The notes: a model not told the origin generated them from the sequence alone. Shown: positions 25,668-35,778, numbered from the stretch's first letter. The stretch is 64,000 nucleotides of DNA from Kocuria palustris (GCF_007666205.1 NZ_VDOR01000004.1:1-64000); one strand, 5' to 3'. Numbers and translations: made by a program.

Positions 25668-28579
25668 GCGTCCAGCCCCGCCGGCTCCCGGCCGACCGCG
25701 TTCCCGCGCCGGCCCTGGATCGGGATGCGCCGCTGAGGTTCTCGATCGACGGCCGCGAGCTGACCGGCTGCGCCGGGGACACCCTGGCCTCCGCGCTGCT
25801 GGCCCACGGCGAGATCGCGTGCGGCGATTCCATGTATCTGGGCCGCCCGCGCGGCATCCTCAGCGCCGGGGTCGAGGAGCCCAATGCGCTGGTGCGGATC
25901 GCCGCGCGCCGGCCCGAGGACGTCGCGGAGTCCATGCTCCCCGCGACCGCGGTCGAGCTGACGGACGGCCTGGAGGCCGCCTGGCTCAGCGGGCTCGGCC
26001 GGCTCGACCCGGACAGGGACGAGGCCCACTACGACCACATGAACATCCACGCCGACGTCGTGGTCGTCGGCGCGGGACCGTCCGGGCTGGCGGCGGCCCG
26101 CGAGGCCGCCCGCTCCGAGGCGCGCGTGGTGCTGATCGACGAGCGCTCGCGGCTCGGCGGGTCCCTGCTCTCCGAGCGCGACGTCGAGATCGACGGGATG
26201 CCGGCCCACGAGTGGATCGACCGGACCAGAGCCGAGCTCGACGCCGCCGCCGAGACGCTCGTGCTGGAGCGCACCACGGCCTTCGGCTGCTACGACGGCA
26301 ACTACGTCACCGCCCTGCAGCGGCGCACGGATCACCTGGCCGAGGACCCGGGGCCGGGGGTCTCGCGCGAGCGCACCTGGCACATCCGCGCCCGCCAGGT
26401 CGTGCTGGCCACCGGAGCTCACGAGCGGCCCGTCGTCTTCGCCGACAACGACCGCCCGGGCATCATGCTGGGCTCGGCGGTGCGCGCGTACCTCAACCGG
26501 TGGGCCGTCGCCGTCGGCGAGCGACCGGTCGTCCTCGCGACCGACGACTCGGCCTACGACCTGGTCGCCGACCTGACGGCGGCCGGACTGCCGGTGGCCG
26601 GCATCGTGGACTCCCGCACGCGGCTCGGCGACCGCCCGGCCGAGGTCGCCGCTGCCGCGGGGGTCGAGGTCCGCACCGGCAGCGCGGTCATCGGCACCTC
26701 CGGCGATGGCCCGGGCGGGCGGCTCAGCGCCGTGACCGTCAGCGCGATCGACGACGAGGGCCGCCCCGTGGGTGCGACCGAGATCCTGGAGACCGATCTG
26801 CTGGCCGTGGCCGGGGGCTGGAGCCCGGTGGTGCACCTGCACAGCCAGCGCCAGGGGAAGCTGAGCTGGGATGCGCAGCTGGCCGGGTTCGTCCCGTCGT
26901 CGCCCGTGGAGGACCAGCAGGTGATCGGGATGCTCGCGGGCACCCGCGATCTGGCCGGCTGCCTGAGCGCCGGGGCGGCCGCGGGCGCCGAGGCCGCACG
27001 GCGGAGCGGATTCCCGGTGCAGCCCCGGGACGTGCAGGCGGAGGCCCGCGTCTGCGATCCCGCTCGCCCGCTGTGGCTGGTCCCGTCCTCCGCAGGAGCC
27101 GACGACGACTGGCGGCGCCACTTCGTGGACCTGCAGCGCGACCAGACCGCGGCGGACATCCTGCGCGCCACGGGCGCGGGCATGCGATCGGTCGAGCACA
27201 TCAAGCGCTACACGTCGATCTCCACCGCGAACGACCAGGGCAAGACGAGCGCGGTCACCGCGATCGGCGTGATCTCCGCGGTCCTGCAGGACCCGGACAT
27301 CGGCGGGATCGGCACCACGACCTACCGCGCGCCGTACACGCCGGTGGCCTTCGCCGCGCTGGCGGGGCGCCGGCGCGGCCCGATGCTCGACGCCGCCCGC
27401 GTGACCTCGATCCATCCCTGGCACGTCGAGCACGGGGCGGAGTTCGAGGACGTGGGGCAGTGGAAGCGGCCCTGGTACTACCCGCAGCCCGGCGAGGACA
27501 TGGACGCGGCGGTGCTGCGCGAGTGCGCGGCGGTGCGCGAGTCCGTCGGGTTCATGGATGCGACCACCCTGGGGAAGATCGAGATCCGCGGCGCGGATGC
27601 GGGGGAGTTCCTCAACCGCATCTACACCAATGCCTTCAAGAAGCTGGCCCCGGGCAAGGGCCGCTACGGCGTCATGTGCCACCCGGACGGGATGGTCTTC
27701 GACGACGGCGTGACGCTGCGCCTCGACGAGCAGCGCTACCTCATGACCACGACGACGGGCGGCGCAGCCGACGTGCTGAACTGGCTCGAGGAGTGGTCGC
27801 AGACCGAGTGGCCGGAGCTGGACGTGGTGTTCACCTCCGTCACGGAGCAGTTCACCACCATCGCCGTCGCCGGGCCCAGATCGCGCGAGGTGATCGCCCG
27901 GATGGCCCCGGACCTCGACGTCTCCCAGGAGGCCTTCGCGTTCATGGAGTTCCGCGACACCGCCCTGGCCTCGGGGATCCCCGCGCGTATCTGCCGCATC
28001 TCCTTCTCCGGCGAGCTCGCCTTCGAGATCAACGTCTCCGGCTGGTACGGCCTGAGGGTCTGGGAGGACGTCGCCCGGGCCGGAGCGGAGTTCGGGATCA
28101 CCCCCTACGGAACCGAGACCATGCACGTGCTGCGGGCCGAGAAGGCCTTCCCGATCATCGGACAGGACACGGACGGCACCGTGACCCCGCAGGACCTGGG
28201 GATGTCCTGGGCCGTGTCGAAGAAGAAGGACTTCATCGGCAACCGCTCGTTCTACCGGCAGGACACCGCCCGCGAGGACCGGAAGCACCTGGTCGCGGTC
28301 CTGCCCGTCGATCCGACGACGAGGATCCCGGAGGGCGCCCAGCTCGTCGAGGCCGGGACCCCCATCACGCCCGAGGAGGGGCCTGTGCCGATGATCGGGC
28401 ACGTCACCTCGGCCTATCGCAGCGCCGCACTGGGGCGCACGTTCGGGCTGGCCCTGGTGGCGAACGGCCGCAGCCGCATCGGCGAGACCCTCCGGGCCCC
28501 GCTCGTCGATCGGACGATCGACGTCGTCGTGGCCGAGCCCGTCCTCTACGACCCCGAAGGGAAGCGCCGAGATGGCTGA
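25664..28579 (+). CDS. soxA: Sarcosine oxidase, alpha subunit
   Basis: The 971-aa length is standard. An N-terminal domain ([20 protein letters not shown], about residues 25-44) resembles a ferredoxin-like fold without cluster cysteines. A pyridine-nucleotide and FAD-type fold follows ([19 protein letters not shown], about 131). The C-terminal ~400 residues are a GcvT/aminomethyltransferase-like domain ([36 protein letters not shown]). In this enzyme that domain moves the methyl carbon to tetrahydrofolate, giving 5,10-methylene-THF in place of formaldehyde. Translation is coupled to soxD upstream and overlaps soxG downstream by 8 bases. Confidence 0.96.
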   Translation: MSVQPRRLPADRVPAPALDRDAPLRFSIDGRELTGCAGDTLASALLAHGEIACGDSMYLGRPRGILSAGVEEPNALVRIAARRPEDVAESMLPATAVELTDGLEAAWLSGLGRLDPDRDEAHYDHMNIHADVVVVGAGPSGLAAAREAARSEARVVLIDERSRLGGSLLSERDVEIDGMPAHEWIDRTRAELDAAAETLVLERTTAFGCYDGNYVTALQRRTDHLAEDPGPGVSRERTWHIRARQVVLATGAHERPVVFADNDRPGIMLGSAVRAYLNRWAVAVGERPVVLATDDSAYDLVADLTAAGLPVAGIVDSRTRLGDRPAEVAAAAGVEVRTGSAVIGTSGDGPGGRLSAVTVSAIDDEGRPVGATEILETDLLAVAGGWSPVVHLHSQRQGKLSWDAQLAGFVPSSPVEDQQVIGMLAGTRDLAGCLSAGAAAGAEAARRSGFPVQPRDVQAEARVCDPARPLWLVPSSAGADDDWRRHFVDLQRDQTAADILRATGAGMRSVEHIKRYTSISTANDQGKTSAVTAIGVISAVLQDPDIGGIGTTTYRAPYTPVAFAALAGRRRGPMLDAARVTSIHPWHVEHGAEFEDVGQWKRPWYYPQPGEDMDAAVLRECAAVRESVGFMDATTLGKIEIRGADAGEFLNRIYTNAFKKLAPGKGRYGVMCHPDGMVFDDGVTLRLDEQRYLMTTTTGGAADVLNWLEEWSQTEWPELDVVFTSVTEQFTTIAVAGPRSREVIARMAPDLDVSQEAFAFMEFRDTALASGIPARICRISFSGELAFEINVSGWYGLRVWEDVARAGAEFGITPYGTETMHVLRAEKAFPIIGQDTDGTVTPQDLGMSWAVSKKKDFIGNRSFYRQDTAREDRKHLVAVLPVDPTTRIPEGAQLVEAGTPITPEEGPVPMIGHVTSAYRSAALGRTFGLALVANGRSRIGETLRAPLVDRTIDVVVAEPVLYDPEGKRRDG

Positions 28580-29219
28580 GACCGCCGACATCGACATCGC
28601 GGGCCTGCGCCGCAGCCCGCTGCAGGGCCTGGAGCCGGAGATGGCCGCGGCCGCCGTGTCGGGCGAGCGCGGGGTCGCCCTCCGGGAGGTGCCGTTCCAG
28701 ACGCTGATCGCCCTGCGGGTGACGCCCGGCAGCGAGGCCGCCGCGGCCGTGGAGTCCGAGCTCGGCGTCGGGCTGCCGGGCGGCTGCGGCGAGGTCACGG
28801 GATCGCTCGAGGAGACCTCGGTCCTGTGGAACGGGCCCGATGACTTCACGGTCGTCCGCCCCGATGCCATGGCCGCGGGCGGGCCGCCGCCGGAGGAGCG
28901 GACCGCTCGGCTGGCGCAGATCCTGGTCGATCGCCAGGCCCGCGGCCAGGCCGTCGACGTCTCGGCGAACCGCACCACGATCGAGGTCTCCGGGCCGTCG
29001 GCGCGCACCGTGCTGGACAAGGGCTGCCGCATGGACCTGCATCCGCGGGCGTTCCCGGTGGGACATGCCGTGTCCACCAACCTCGGGGTCGTCCAGGTCC
29101 TCCTGTGGCGCACGGGGGAGCACACCTGGCGGATCATGCCGCGGTCGTCCTTCGCGGAGCACACCGCACGGTGGATCATGGACGGCATGGCCGAGTTCGC
29201 GGCGGATCCGGTGGCCTGA
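28572..29219 (+). CDS. soxG: Sarcosine oxidase, gamma subunit
   Basis: The 215-aa product is the small GcvT-like gamma subunit. It begins [20 protein letters not shown], and family marks include [14 protein letters not shown], and [19 protein letters not shown] with [14 protein letters not shown] (about residues 135-170). It overlaps the end of soxA by 8 bases and completes the soxB-D-A-G order of classical heterotetrameric enzymes. The gene is about 96 bases ahead of the PucR regulator, so read-through between the two units is possible. Folate-cycle genes often found with sox operons (glyA, purU) are not in the window. Confidence 0.93.
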   Translation: MAETADIDIAGLRRSPLQGLEPEMAAAAVSGERGVALREVPFQTLIALRVTPGSEAAAAVESELGVGLPGGCGEVTGSLEETSVLWNGPDDFTVVRPDAMAAGGPPPEERTARLAQILVDRQARGQAVDVSANRTTIEVSGPSARTVLDKGCRMDLHPRAFPVGHAVSTNLGVVQVLLWRTGEHTWRIMPRSSFAEHTARWIMDGMAEFAADPVA

Positions 29220-29315
29220 GGCTGCTCGGCGCGGCAGGCGCGCGGCAGCGGGTCCAGGCCCCTTCCCGCTCCGACGGCGGACCGGCATCCCGGCGACGGA
29301 GCAGAGGAGGCCCCG

Positions 29316-30662
29316 ATGACACGCAGCCTGGACATGGAGTGGCTCGACGACCTGGGCCCGGAGCCCGGGCAGCCGCCCGAGGATCCGTCGGGCCCGTCCC
29401 TCGACGCGGCGCGCGCGGTGCTCAGCGAGTCGGCCGTGCAGTGGGGCGTCCAGGAGGCCCGCCGGATCGCCGAGGAGGTGGTCGCAGAGCTCAGCGGCGA
29501 CGTCGCCGCCAGCCACGCGGCCGAGACCGGGCTCGAGACCGCCGCGTGCATCGCCTCGATGCTGACCACGCTCCGATGCCTGCGCTCCGGGGACGACGTC
29601 GCATCGACCCCGGATGAGGCGATGCGCCACGTCCGCGCGGCCTTCCATCGGGGGGCCGAGCTCTCGGCCGTCCTGCGGCTCGTGTGGGCGCACCACTCCA
29701 AGGTCCAGCAGCGGCTGCTGCGGGAGCTGCAGGCCCACGGACGGCCGGAGATGGACGGTGCGGCCCTCGAGCAGCTCCACGGCTGGATCAGCGGCATCCT
29801 CGACGCCTACGTCTCCGAGATGGTGGCCGGCTTCGAGCAGGAGCGGCTCAACTGGGAGGGCGGATCCCCCGCTCGGCGGCGCGAGCTGATCGAGGCCCTC
29901 GTCGCCGGCGAGCCGCTGCCCGCGGACGCCGAGCAGCGCCTGGGCATGCGCCTGGGCGGCCACCACGCCGCGATCGCGATCGAGACCGCCGATGCGGTCC
30001 CCGACGACGACCGGGCCGGGAGGATGCGAGCCCTCGGGCCGCGGGTCTCGGCGCGGCTGGGGGCTGCCGGAGGCTTCGTCCAGGCGATGGACACCGGGGT
30101 CCTGCTGTGCTGGACCTTCTCCTCGGCACCGCCCGACGACATCGTGGCGCAGGCGGGGGAGGCTGTGCGCGAGCTGGAGCAGCGGGAGCGCATGATCCTG
30201 TGCGCGGGACCCGTGGGGCGGGGACCCGAGGGGCTGCGCGCTGCGATGCGCGGCGCCCTGGAGGTGCGCGACGTGGTCCGGCATCCGGCCTTCCGCTCGG
30301 ACGAGGGGAGCAGGCGGGTCGAGCTGCTGCGTCACGACGAGATCGCCGTCGTGGGCCTCCTGCTGCAGGATCCCCGGCGGCTGCGCCGCTTCGTGCACGA
30401 GACGCTGGGTGCGCTCGCGGCCGACTCGGCCAGGAGCGCCGACGTCCGGGCCACGCTGCTCCGGTACCTGCTCGCCGGCGGCAGCCGGAAGGCGGCCGCC
30501 GAGGCGCTGCACATCGCGCCGAACACCGTGGCCTACCGAGTGCAGAAGGCCGAGCGGCTGCTGGGCCGGCCGGCCCAGCAGGACCCGCTGCCCACGCTGC
30601 TGGCGCTGCAGGCCGCGCAGATCCTGCCCGGGCTGCTGCCGGAGGCCGTGGACGGCCCCTGA
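29316..30662 (+). CDS. PucR/CdaR-type transcriptional regulator
   Basis: The 448-aa product starts MTRSLDMEWLDDLGPEPG behind an AGAGGAGG site. A helical N-terminal sensory region (about residues 25-180) is followed by a GGDEF-like CdaR domain (about 195-330). The C-terminus is the PucR helix-turn-helix: LLRYLLAGGSRKAAAEALHI followed by APNTVAYRVQKAERLLGR (about 387-425). Such regulators often control breakdown of purines, amino acids or aromatic compounds and usually activate. It is directly upstream of, and co-directional with, the flavoprotein / cleavage-dioxygenase / aldehyde-dehydrogenase cassette and is its likely regulator. The signal is unknown. Confidence 0.9.
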   Translation: MTRSLDMEWLDDLGPEPGQPPEDPSGPSLDAARAVLSESAVQWGVQEARRIAEEVVAELSGDVAASHAAETGLETAACIASMLTTLRCLRSGDDVASTPDEAMRHVRAAFHRGAELSAVLRLVWAHHSKVQQRLLRELQAHGRPEMDGAALEQLHGWISGILDAYVSEMVAGFEQERLNWEGGSPARRRELIEALVAGEPLPADAEQRLGMRLGGHHAAIAIETADAVPDDDRAGRMRALGPRVSARLGAAGGFVQAMDTGVLLCWTFSSAPPDDIVAQAGEAVRELEQRERMILCAGPVGRGPEGLRAAMRGALEVRDVVRHPAFRSDEGSRRVELLRHDEIAVVGLLLQDPRRLRRFVHETLGALAADSARSADVRATLLRYLLAGGSRKAAAEALHIAPNTVAYRVQKAERLLGRPAQQDPLPTLLALQAAQILPGLLPEAVDGP

Positions 30663-30750
30663 GCCCGGACGGGAGCGCAGAATTCCGCCTTTGGTGCCCG
30701 AGCGCAGATCAGCCTCCGATATCGGGCGGCGGGAGGCAAGAATCCCGGCC

Positions 30751-30766
30751 GTCTCGGCCCCGAGAC
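30751..30766. promoter_or_regulatory. Inverted repeat upstream of the aromatic cassette
   Basis: GTCTCGG-CC-CCGAGAC (30751-30766) is a perfect 7-bp inverted repeat, 55 bases before the flavoprotein start in the 159-bp gap after the PucR gene. It could be an operator for that regulator. A weaker pair, GCCCGA and TCGGGC, lies just upstream. No clear -35/-10 pair was found. Confidence 0.4.
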
Positions 30767-30821
30767 TGGTGCGACAGCGCGTCCGTATGGCGCGCGTCAC
30801 CATCAGGATCGGAGGGCGACG

Positions 30822-32399
30822 ATGTCCGGAACGCAGCAGCCCGGCGCACCCGGGAGCGGATCCCCGTCGGAGGCGGCGCTCCGGCAGGCCGTCGAGGAGC
30901 TCGTCGAGCTGCTCGGCGAGGAGGCGGTGCTGCGCGACGACGCGCAGATCGAGGAGTTCCGGGACCCGTACGCTCCGAGCGACCAGCTCGGGGCCGCGCC
31001 GTCGTGCGTCGTGCAGCCGGAGAGCACGGAGCAGGTCCAGGGGGTCGTGCGCATCGCCGCGGTCCATGACATCCCGCTGTGGACCTCCTCGACGGGCCGC
31101 AACTACGGCTACGGCGGCTCGGCTCCGGTGATCGACGGGTCCGTCGTGGTGAGCCTCCGGCGGATGAACCGGATCCTGGAGATCGACGACACGGCCGGCG
31201 TCGCCCTGGTCGAGCCCGGCGTGCGGTTCTTCGATCTGTACGAGGCCCTGCGCGCCGGAGGCCATCGGCTGTGGGTCTCCGTGCCGGATCTCGGCTGGGG
31301 ATCCGTGACCGGCAACGCTCTGGAGCACGGCTACGGCTACACGGTCAACGGCGACAACGCCTCGGCGATCTGCGGCATGGAGGTCGTGCTGGCCGATGGC
31401 CAGATCGTGCGCACCGGTCTGGGCGCGGTCCCGGACAGCCCGATGTGGAACCGGCACAAGCGAGGATTCGGCCCGTCGCTGGACTCGCTGTTCATGCAGT
31501 CGAACTACGGGATCGTGACGAAGGTCGGCGTGTGGCTCATGCCGCAGCCCGAGTCGTTCACGACCGGCTCGATCATCTGCTCGGACCGCAGCGGCCTCGC
31601 GGCGATGATCGATGCCCTGCAGCCGCTCGTGCTGGACGGGACCATCCAGGGGCTGCCGCTCATCACGTCCTCGCCCGAGCCCCCGGAGGGCCGCCGCGCC
31701 GATCCGTGGGACGACACCTCCGGCGGGTCCAAGGCCCTGCGGCTGTCGGCCACGCTCCCGCCGGGACGCTTCAACGCGCGGATCGCCTTCTACGGCGCCC
31801 CGGAGATCAACGACGCGCGCGAAGCCGTGGTCCGCCGGGCCGTCGATGGGATCCCGGGTCTGACCGTCGAGCTGCGGACCTATCCCGGGGACGTCGCGGC
31901 GGAGAACGTCCAGCCGCTCGACCTGGTGCCGGCGGGGATCCCGAACATGTTCCTGCTCGACATGATGCACCAGCACTTCGGCACGAATCTGGGCCACATC
32001 GACTTCTCGCCGGTGCTGCCCTTCGACGGGCAGGCCGCCGAGCAGCACGAGGCCGCCGCCCAGGAGATCCTCGCCGAGGAGGGGCTGGTGGCCGGATTCG
32101 GCTGGATCGCGACCCCGCGCTCCCTGGTAGGGGCGTGCATGGTCTTCTACGACACCGCCGATGCGCAGGAGGCCGCCGCGGCCCGGCGGGCGGTGCGGCG
32201 GCTGATCGAGTGGGCCGCACGGCGCGGCTGGAGCGAGTACCGCGCGCACCCCTCCCTGATCGACGACGTCGTGGCCCACCACTCGTACAACGACCACGCG
32301 CAGCACCGGCTCTACGACCGGCTCAAGGATGCGCTCGACCCGGCGGGAATCCTCTCACCCGGCAATCACGGCATCTGGGGCAGCGCCGCCCGGCGCTGA
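30822..32399 (+). CDS. VAO/PCMH-type FAD-dependent phenol oxidase or dehydrogenase
   Basis: The 525-aa flavoprotein has the vanillyl-alcohol oxidase / p-cresol methylhydroxylase layout. The N-terminal FAD-binding PP-loop is TSSTGRNYGYGGSAPV (about residues 88-103), and the next FAD segment is WGSVTGNALEHGYGYT. The C-terminal cap ends in DPAGILSPGNHGIWG. The catalytic Tyr-Arg pair of VAO-type enzymes appears to be present in SEYRAHPSL (about 470-478). These enzymes oxidise 4-substituted phenols at the benzylic carbon, giving alcohols, alkenes or aldehydes. I could not place the His or Tyr that binds FAD covalently. It starts behind GGAGGG and leads a three-gene operon. Confidence 0.88.
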   Translation: MSGTQQPGAPGSGSPSEAALRQAVEELVELLGEEAVLRDDAQIEEFRDPYAPSDQLGAAPSCVVQPESTEQVQGVVRIAAVHDIPLWTSSTGRNYGYGGSAPVIDGSVVVSLRRMNRILEIDDTAGVALVEPGVRFFDLYEALRAGGHRLWVSVPDLGWGSVTGNALEHGYGYTVNGDNASAICGMEVVLADGQIVRTGLGAVPDSPMWNRHKRGFGPSLDSLFMQSNYGIVTKVGVWLMPQPESFTTGSIICSDRSGLAAMIDALQPLVLDGTIQGLPLITSSPEPPEGRRADPWDDTSGGSKALRLSATLPPGRFNARIAFYGAPEINDAREAVVRRAVDGIPGLTVELRTYPGDVAAENVQPLDLVPAGIPNMFLLDMMHQHFGTNLGHIDFSPVLPFDGQAAEQHEAAAQEILAEEGLVAGFGWIATPRSLVGACMVFYDTADAQEAAAARRAVRRLIEWAARRGWSEYRAHPSLIDDVVAHHSYNDHAQHRLYDRLKDALDPAGILSPGNHGIWGSAARR

Positions 32400-32453
32400 C
32401 CCGGCCTGCACCCTCCGACGACACGACCACACCCCTGAGGCAAGGAGAGCATC

Positions 32454-33905
32454 ATGTGGGAGACCGACAACAAGTTCCTCAACGGCCCGTTCACCCCGTG
32501 GCACGAGGAGACCGAGGCCTTCGACCTGGAGGTCATCGGCACGATCCCGGCGGACCTGGACGGCGCGCTGTTCCGCACCGGGTCCAATCCGCGCTTCAAG
32601 CCGCGCAATGCGGAGCGCTACCACTGGTTCGAGGGCGACGGCATGGTCTACGCCGTGTACCTGCGCGATGGGAAGGCCGCCTACCGCAACCGGTACGTCA
32701 TGACCGACGCGCTGAAGGTCGAGATGGAGGCCGGGGAGGCGATCTACTCCGGCTTCGTCAACGGCGGCACCCCGGGCGCGCTGCCGGAGGGCGCCCCGCC
32801 CATGAAGAACGTCCCGAACACGAACGTCGGGGTCCTGGCAGATCGGCTGCTCGTGTTCTTCGAGGGCGGGCTCCCGCACCAGATGGATCCGCAGTCGCTC
32901 GAGACGCGCGGCACCTACGACTTCCGCGGCGACGTCACGCGCACCTGCACGGCGCACTACAAGATCGACCCGGACACCGGAAACATGCTGTTCTTCTCCT
33001 ACGTCGGCAGCGAGATCACCTGGTTCGAGGCCGACCGCCACGGCCGGGTCCTGGACAGCTTCACGTTCACCACGAGCGCCCCGTCGATGTTCCACGATTT
33101 CGCCGTGACGAAGAACCACGCGATCTTCTTCGTCACCCCGGGGCTGTTCCTGGCACCGAACATCGGGCAGGGCAAGCCGGGCCTGGTCTGGGACCCGTCC
33201 GCGACCCAGCACGGCGTCGAGATCGTCACGATGCACCGCCGGACCCATGAGGTGAACACATACCGCGTGGACGAGACCTTCTTCCCGACCCACTTCTTCA
33301 ACGCCTACGAGAAGGGATCGGAGATCGTCATCGACGCCCCGCGCATCGAGGAGCGCTTCGGAACGCCGGCGGATCGGATCAACCGGCCCGTCGACTCGCA
33401 CGAGTGGTTCATGGACGCCATCCCGTGGCGCTGGACGATCGACACCGCTGCGCGACGGGTCACCCACAGCCCCATCAGCCACACTGCCGGGGAGTTCCCG
33501 GCGATCAACCCGAACCTGGTGGGCCAGGAGCACTCCTACGGCTACTTCGTCACCACCCGCGGGGCGAGCCCGGACACCATGAGCGACGGACTGGCCAAGA
33601 CCGACCTGCGGCGTGGGACCGTGACCGTCATCGAGGGCCTGGACGACCTCACGAACCCGTCCGAGCCGATCTTCGTGCCGCGGGAGGGCGGCGCGGAGGA
33701 CGAGGGCTACCTCCTGACCATCTGGTGGAACCGCCAGAGCGAGCTCTCCGAGATGTGCATCCACGACACGGAGGACTTCACGCAGACCCCGCTGGCGCGC
33801 ATCAAGCTGCCCGGCCGCGTCCCCTTCGGCTTCCACGGGTCCTGGTCCGGACGGGACCGCATCGAGGAGTCGCTGGCGGTCCTCGCCGGCGAGCCGCAGG
33901 CCTGA
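32454..33905 (+). CDS. Carotenoid-cleavage-family dioxygenase, lignostilbene-dioxygenase-like
   Basis: The 483-aa beta-propeller iron enzyme cleaves a C=C bond with O2. The four iron-binding histidines can be seen: [12 protein letters not shown] (about residue 169), MFHDFAVT (about 214), [10 protein letters not shown] (about 280) and FGFHGSWSG (about 461). The spacing is close to bacterial lignostilbene dioxygenases. A lysine in [12 protein letters not shown] (about 118) matches the segment where lignostilbene-type enzymes hold the phenol oxygen. Together with the neighbouring phenol oxidase and aldehyde dehydrogenase this favours a 4-hydroxystyryl, isoeugenol-like or stilbene substrate over a carotenoid. 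It has an AAGGAGAG ribosome site and lies 54 bases after the flavoprotein gene. Confidence 0.88.
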   Translation: MWETDNKFLNGPFTPWHEETEAFDLEVIGTIPADLDGALFRTGSNPRFKPRNAERYHWFEGDGMVYAVYLRDGKAAYRNRYVMTDALKVEMEAGEAIYSGFVNGGTPGALPEGAPPMKNVPNTNVGVLADRLLVFFEGGLPHQMDPQSLETRGTYDFRGDVTRTCTAHYKIDPDTGNMLFFSYVGSEITWFEADRHGRVLDSFTFTTSAPSMFHDFAVTKNHAIFFVTPGLFLAPNIGQGKPGLVWDPSATQHGVEIVTMHRRTHEVNTYRVDETFFPTHFFNAYEKGSEIVIDAPRIEERFGTPADRINRPVDSHEWFMDAIPWRWTIDTAARRVTHSPISHTAGEFPAINPNLVGQEHSYGYFVTTRGASPDTMSDGLAKTDLRRGTVTVIEGLDDLTNPSEPIFVPREGGAEDEGYLLTIWWNRQSELSEMCIHDTEDFTQTPLARIKLPGRVPFGFHGSWSGRDRIEESLAVLAGEPQA

Positions 33906-33954
33906 CGCGGGCACAGCCCCGGAACCCCCACAGCACATCGAACAGGAGCATCAC

Positions 33955-35430
33955 ATGACCACCCCAGCACAGGATCCGTCGGCGACCTTCGCCGGCAAGC
34001 CCATCGGCCTGCAGTGCATCGGCGGCGCATGGCGCGACGGCAGCTCGGGACGGGCCCGGGAGATCATCAACCCGTACGACGACTCCGTCGTGGCCACGAT
34101 CGTCCAGGCCGACGCCGCGGATCTCGACGAGGCCTGCACCGCTGCGGAAGCGGCGCAGGCCGAGTGGGCCTCGCGCGCGCCCTCCGAGCGGGCCGCGGTG
34201 CTGCGCCGGGCGGCGGAGCTGCTGGAGCAGCGCCGCGAGGAGATCGCCGAGTGGCTGATCCGCGAGTCCGGCTCGACCCGGATCAAGGCCGGGATCGAGA
34301 TCTCCCTGGCGGCGGGCATCACGACCGAGGCGGCCTCGTTCCCCTCGCGGGTCCACGGGACCATCCATCCTTCGAACACCCCGAACCGGGAGATGCGGGT
34401 CTACCGGGAGCCGGTGGGCGTGGTCGGCGTCATCAGCCCCTGGAACTTCCCGCTGCATCTGTCCCAGCGCTCGGTCGCCCCGGCCCTGGCTGTGGGCAAT
34501 GCGGTGGTGATCAAGCCGGCCAGCGACACTCCCATCACGGGCGGGCTGCTGCTGGCCCGGATCTTCGAGGAGGCCGGGCTGCCGAAGGGCGTCCTGTCGG
34601 TCGTCGTCGGCTCCGGATCGGAGATCGGCGATGCGTTCGTGACCCATCGCGTGCCCCGGCTGATCTCCTTCACCGGCTCGACCCCGGTCGGGCAGAACGT
34701 GGGGCGCAATGCGGTCAGCGGGGACCACCTGAAGAAGGTCTCCCTCGAGCTCGGCGGCAACGCGCCTCTGGTGGTCCTGGACGATGCGGACATCCCTGCC
34801 GCGGTGGAGGCCGCGGTGACCGGGTCGTTCCTGCACTCGGGTCAGATCTGCATGGCCGTGAACCGGATCATCGTCCAGGACGAGGTGCACGACGAGTTCG
34901 TCGGCCGCTTCGTCGAGGCCGCCCGCGGCGTCGCCTACGGCGATCCCTCGGACGAGGCCACCCTGGTCGGGCCGGTGGTCAACGACTCGCAGCTGGAGGG
35001 TCTGCGGGCCAAGATCGACGGTGCGCTCAAGGCCGGCGCCGAGCAGGCGGTCGGCGGGCAGATCCAGGGCCGGGTCGTGCCGCCGCACGTGTTCACGGGC
35101 GTGAGCGCGGAGATGGAGATCGCTCGTGAGGAGATCTTCGGGCCGCTGGTCGGGGTGCTGCGCGCTCGGGACGAGGAGCACGCTCTCGAGCTGGCCAATG
35201 ATCACGAGTTCGGTCTGTCCTCGGCGGTGTTCACGCAGGATCTGGATCGGGGCGTGCGCTTCGCGCGGCGGCTGAAGGCGGGCATGAGCTTCGTCAACGA
35301 GATGACGGTCCAGGACGAGGCGCATGTGGCCTTCGGCGGCGAGCGCAATTCGGGTCTGGGCCGCTTCAACGGCGAGTGGGCCATCGAGGAGTTCACGACC
35401 GCGCACACGGTCGGCGTCACCCGGCTCTGA
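33955..35430 (+). CDS. Aldehyde dehydrogenase, aromatic (benzaldehyde/vanillin) type
   Basis: The 491-aa NAD(P)-dependent enzyme oxidises an aldehyde to its acid. The catalytic Glu is in [11 protein letters not shown] (about residue 264) and the Cys in [11 protein letters not shown] (about 299). The text [12 protein letters not shown] and the [20 protein letters not shown] stretch resemble benzaldehyde/vanillin dehydrogenases more than the polyamine-type ALDH at 19616. It is the last gene of the cassette, 49 bases after the dioxygenase gene, and would remove the aromatic aldehyde made by alkene cleavage. Substrate is inferred from context. A 44-base perfect palindrome follows and should end the operon. 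Confidence 0.9.
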   Translation: MTTPAQDPSATFAGKPIGLQCIGGAWRDGSSGRAREIINPYDDSVVATIVQADAADLDEACTAAEAAQAEWASRAPSERAAVLRRAAELLEQRREEIAEWLIRESGSTRIKAGIEISLAAGITTEAASFPSRVHGTIHPSNTPNREMRVYREPVGVVGVISPWNFPLHLSQRSVAPALAVGNAVVIKPASDTPITGGLLLARIFEEAGLPKGVLSVVVGSGSEIGDAFVTHRVPRLISFTGSTPVGQNVGRNAVSGDHLKKVSLELGGNAPLVVLDDADIPAAVEAAVTGSFLHSGQICMAVNRIIVQDEVHDEFVGRFVEAARGVAYGDPSDEATLVGPVVNDSQLEGLRAKIDGALKAGAEQAVGGQIQGRVVPPHVFTGVSAEMEIAREEIFGPLVGVLRARDEEHALELANDHEFGLSSAVFTQDLDRGVRFARRLKAGMSFVNEMTVQDEAHVAFGGERNSGLGRFNGEWAIEEFTTAHTVGVTRL

Positions 35431-35440
35431 GCCGCGAGGC

Positions 35441-35484
35441 ATGCAGCGGCCCTCCGCACCTGCAGGTGCGGAGGGCCGCTGCAT
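35441..35484 (+). terminator. 44-base perfect palindrome after the aromatic cassette
   Basis: Two 22-base arms (35441-35462 and 35463-35484) are exact reverse complements with no spacer; the centre reads CACCTGCAGGTG. It starts 11 bases after the aldehyde dehydrogenase stop. As RNA it folds into a very stable hairpin and is the likely operon terminator. Confidence 0.8.
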
Positions 35485-35547
35485 GTCCGTCGAGCCCGGG
35501 GTGCCGGGGCTGCTCCGTTGACGCGCCCCGACAGGGGCCTGTGACGG

Positions 35548-35591
35548 CGCCGGCCCCTCGGCAGCACCGCGGCGCTGCCGAGGGGCCGGCG
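35548..35591 (-). terminator. Terminator for the 55-aa small protein gene
   Basis: An 18-bp perfect stem (35548-35565 with 35574-35591) has an 8-base loop. It lies 20 bases beyond the stop of the minus-strand small gene and, with the 44-base palindrome, separates the convergent units. Confidence 0.7.
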
Positions 35592-35610
35592 GAGGACCGA
35601 GCCGCTGGGG

Positions 35611-35778
35611 TCAGTTGCTCGTGTCGGGGTCGCGGTCCTGGTCGTCGGTCATGGCGCCGACGCCCTCGTCGGCCGGCTCCTGGGCCTCGGACATCTCCTG
35701 GATGTTGCGGGCCTCCTCGACGGCGTCGTCGGCGCCGCCGGTCAGGGCCGGATCGGAATCCTGATTGCGAGGTGACAT
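35611..35778 (-). CDS. Small acidic protein, 55 aa, function unknown
   Basis: From ATG 35778 the frame reads MSPRNQDSDPALTGGADDAV and ends GAMTDDQDRDPDTSN, with stop at 35611-35613. A near-perfect AAGGAGAG ribosome site lies about 6 bases upstream, and a strong terminator lies just beyond the stop, so this is a self-contained transcription unit. The product is strongly acidic (many Asp and Glu), has a short helix-like centre (EEARNIQEMSEAQEP), and no membrane segment or cysteine. No family is recognised. It is probably intrinsically disordered. Confidence 0.65.
   Translation of the reverse strand: MSPRNQDSDPALTGGADDAVEEARNIQEMSEAQEPADEGVGAMTDDQDRDPDTSN

Noticed and set aside
25622-29797. A 1391-codon open frame on the minus strand across the sox operon
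   Set aside because: It is antisense to soxD, soxA and soxG, whose motifs are clear. Long antisense frames are common in very GC-rich DNA, and its translation is Arg/Gly/Pro-rich without family marks.
28404-32306. A 1300-codon minus-strand open frame over soxG, pucR and the flavoprotein gene
   Set aside because: It opposes three well-supported genes and shows no domain or ribosome site; a shadow of codon bias.
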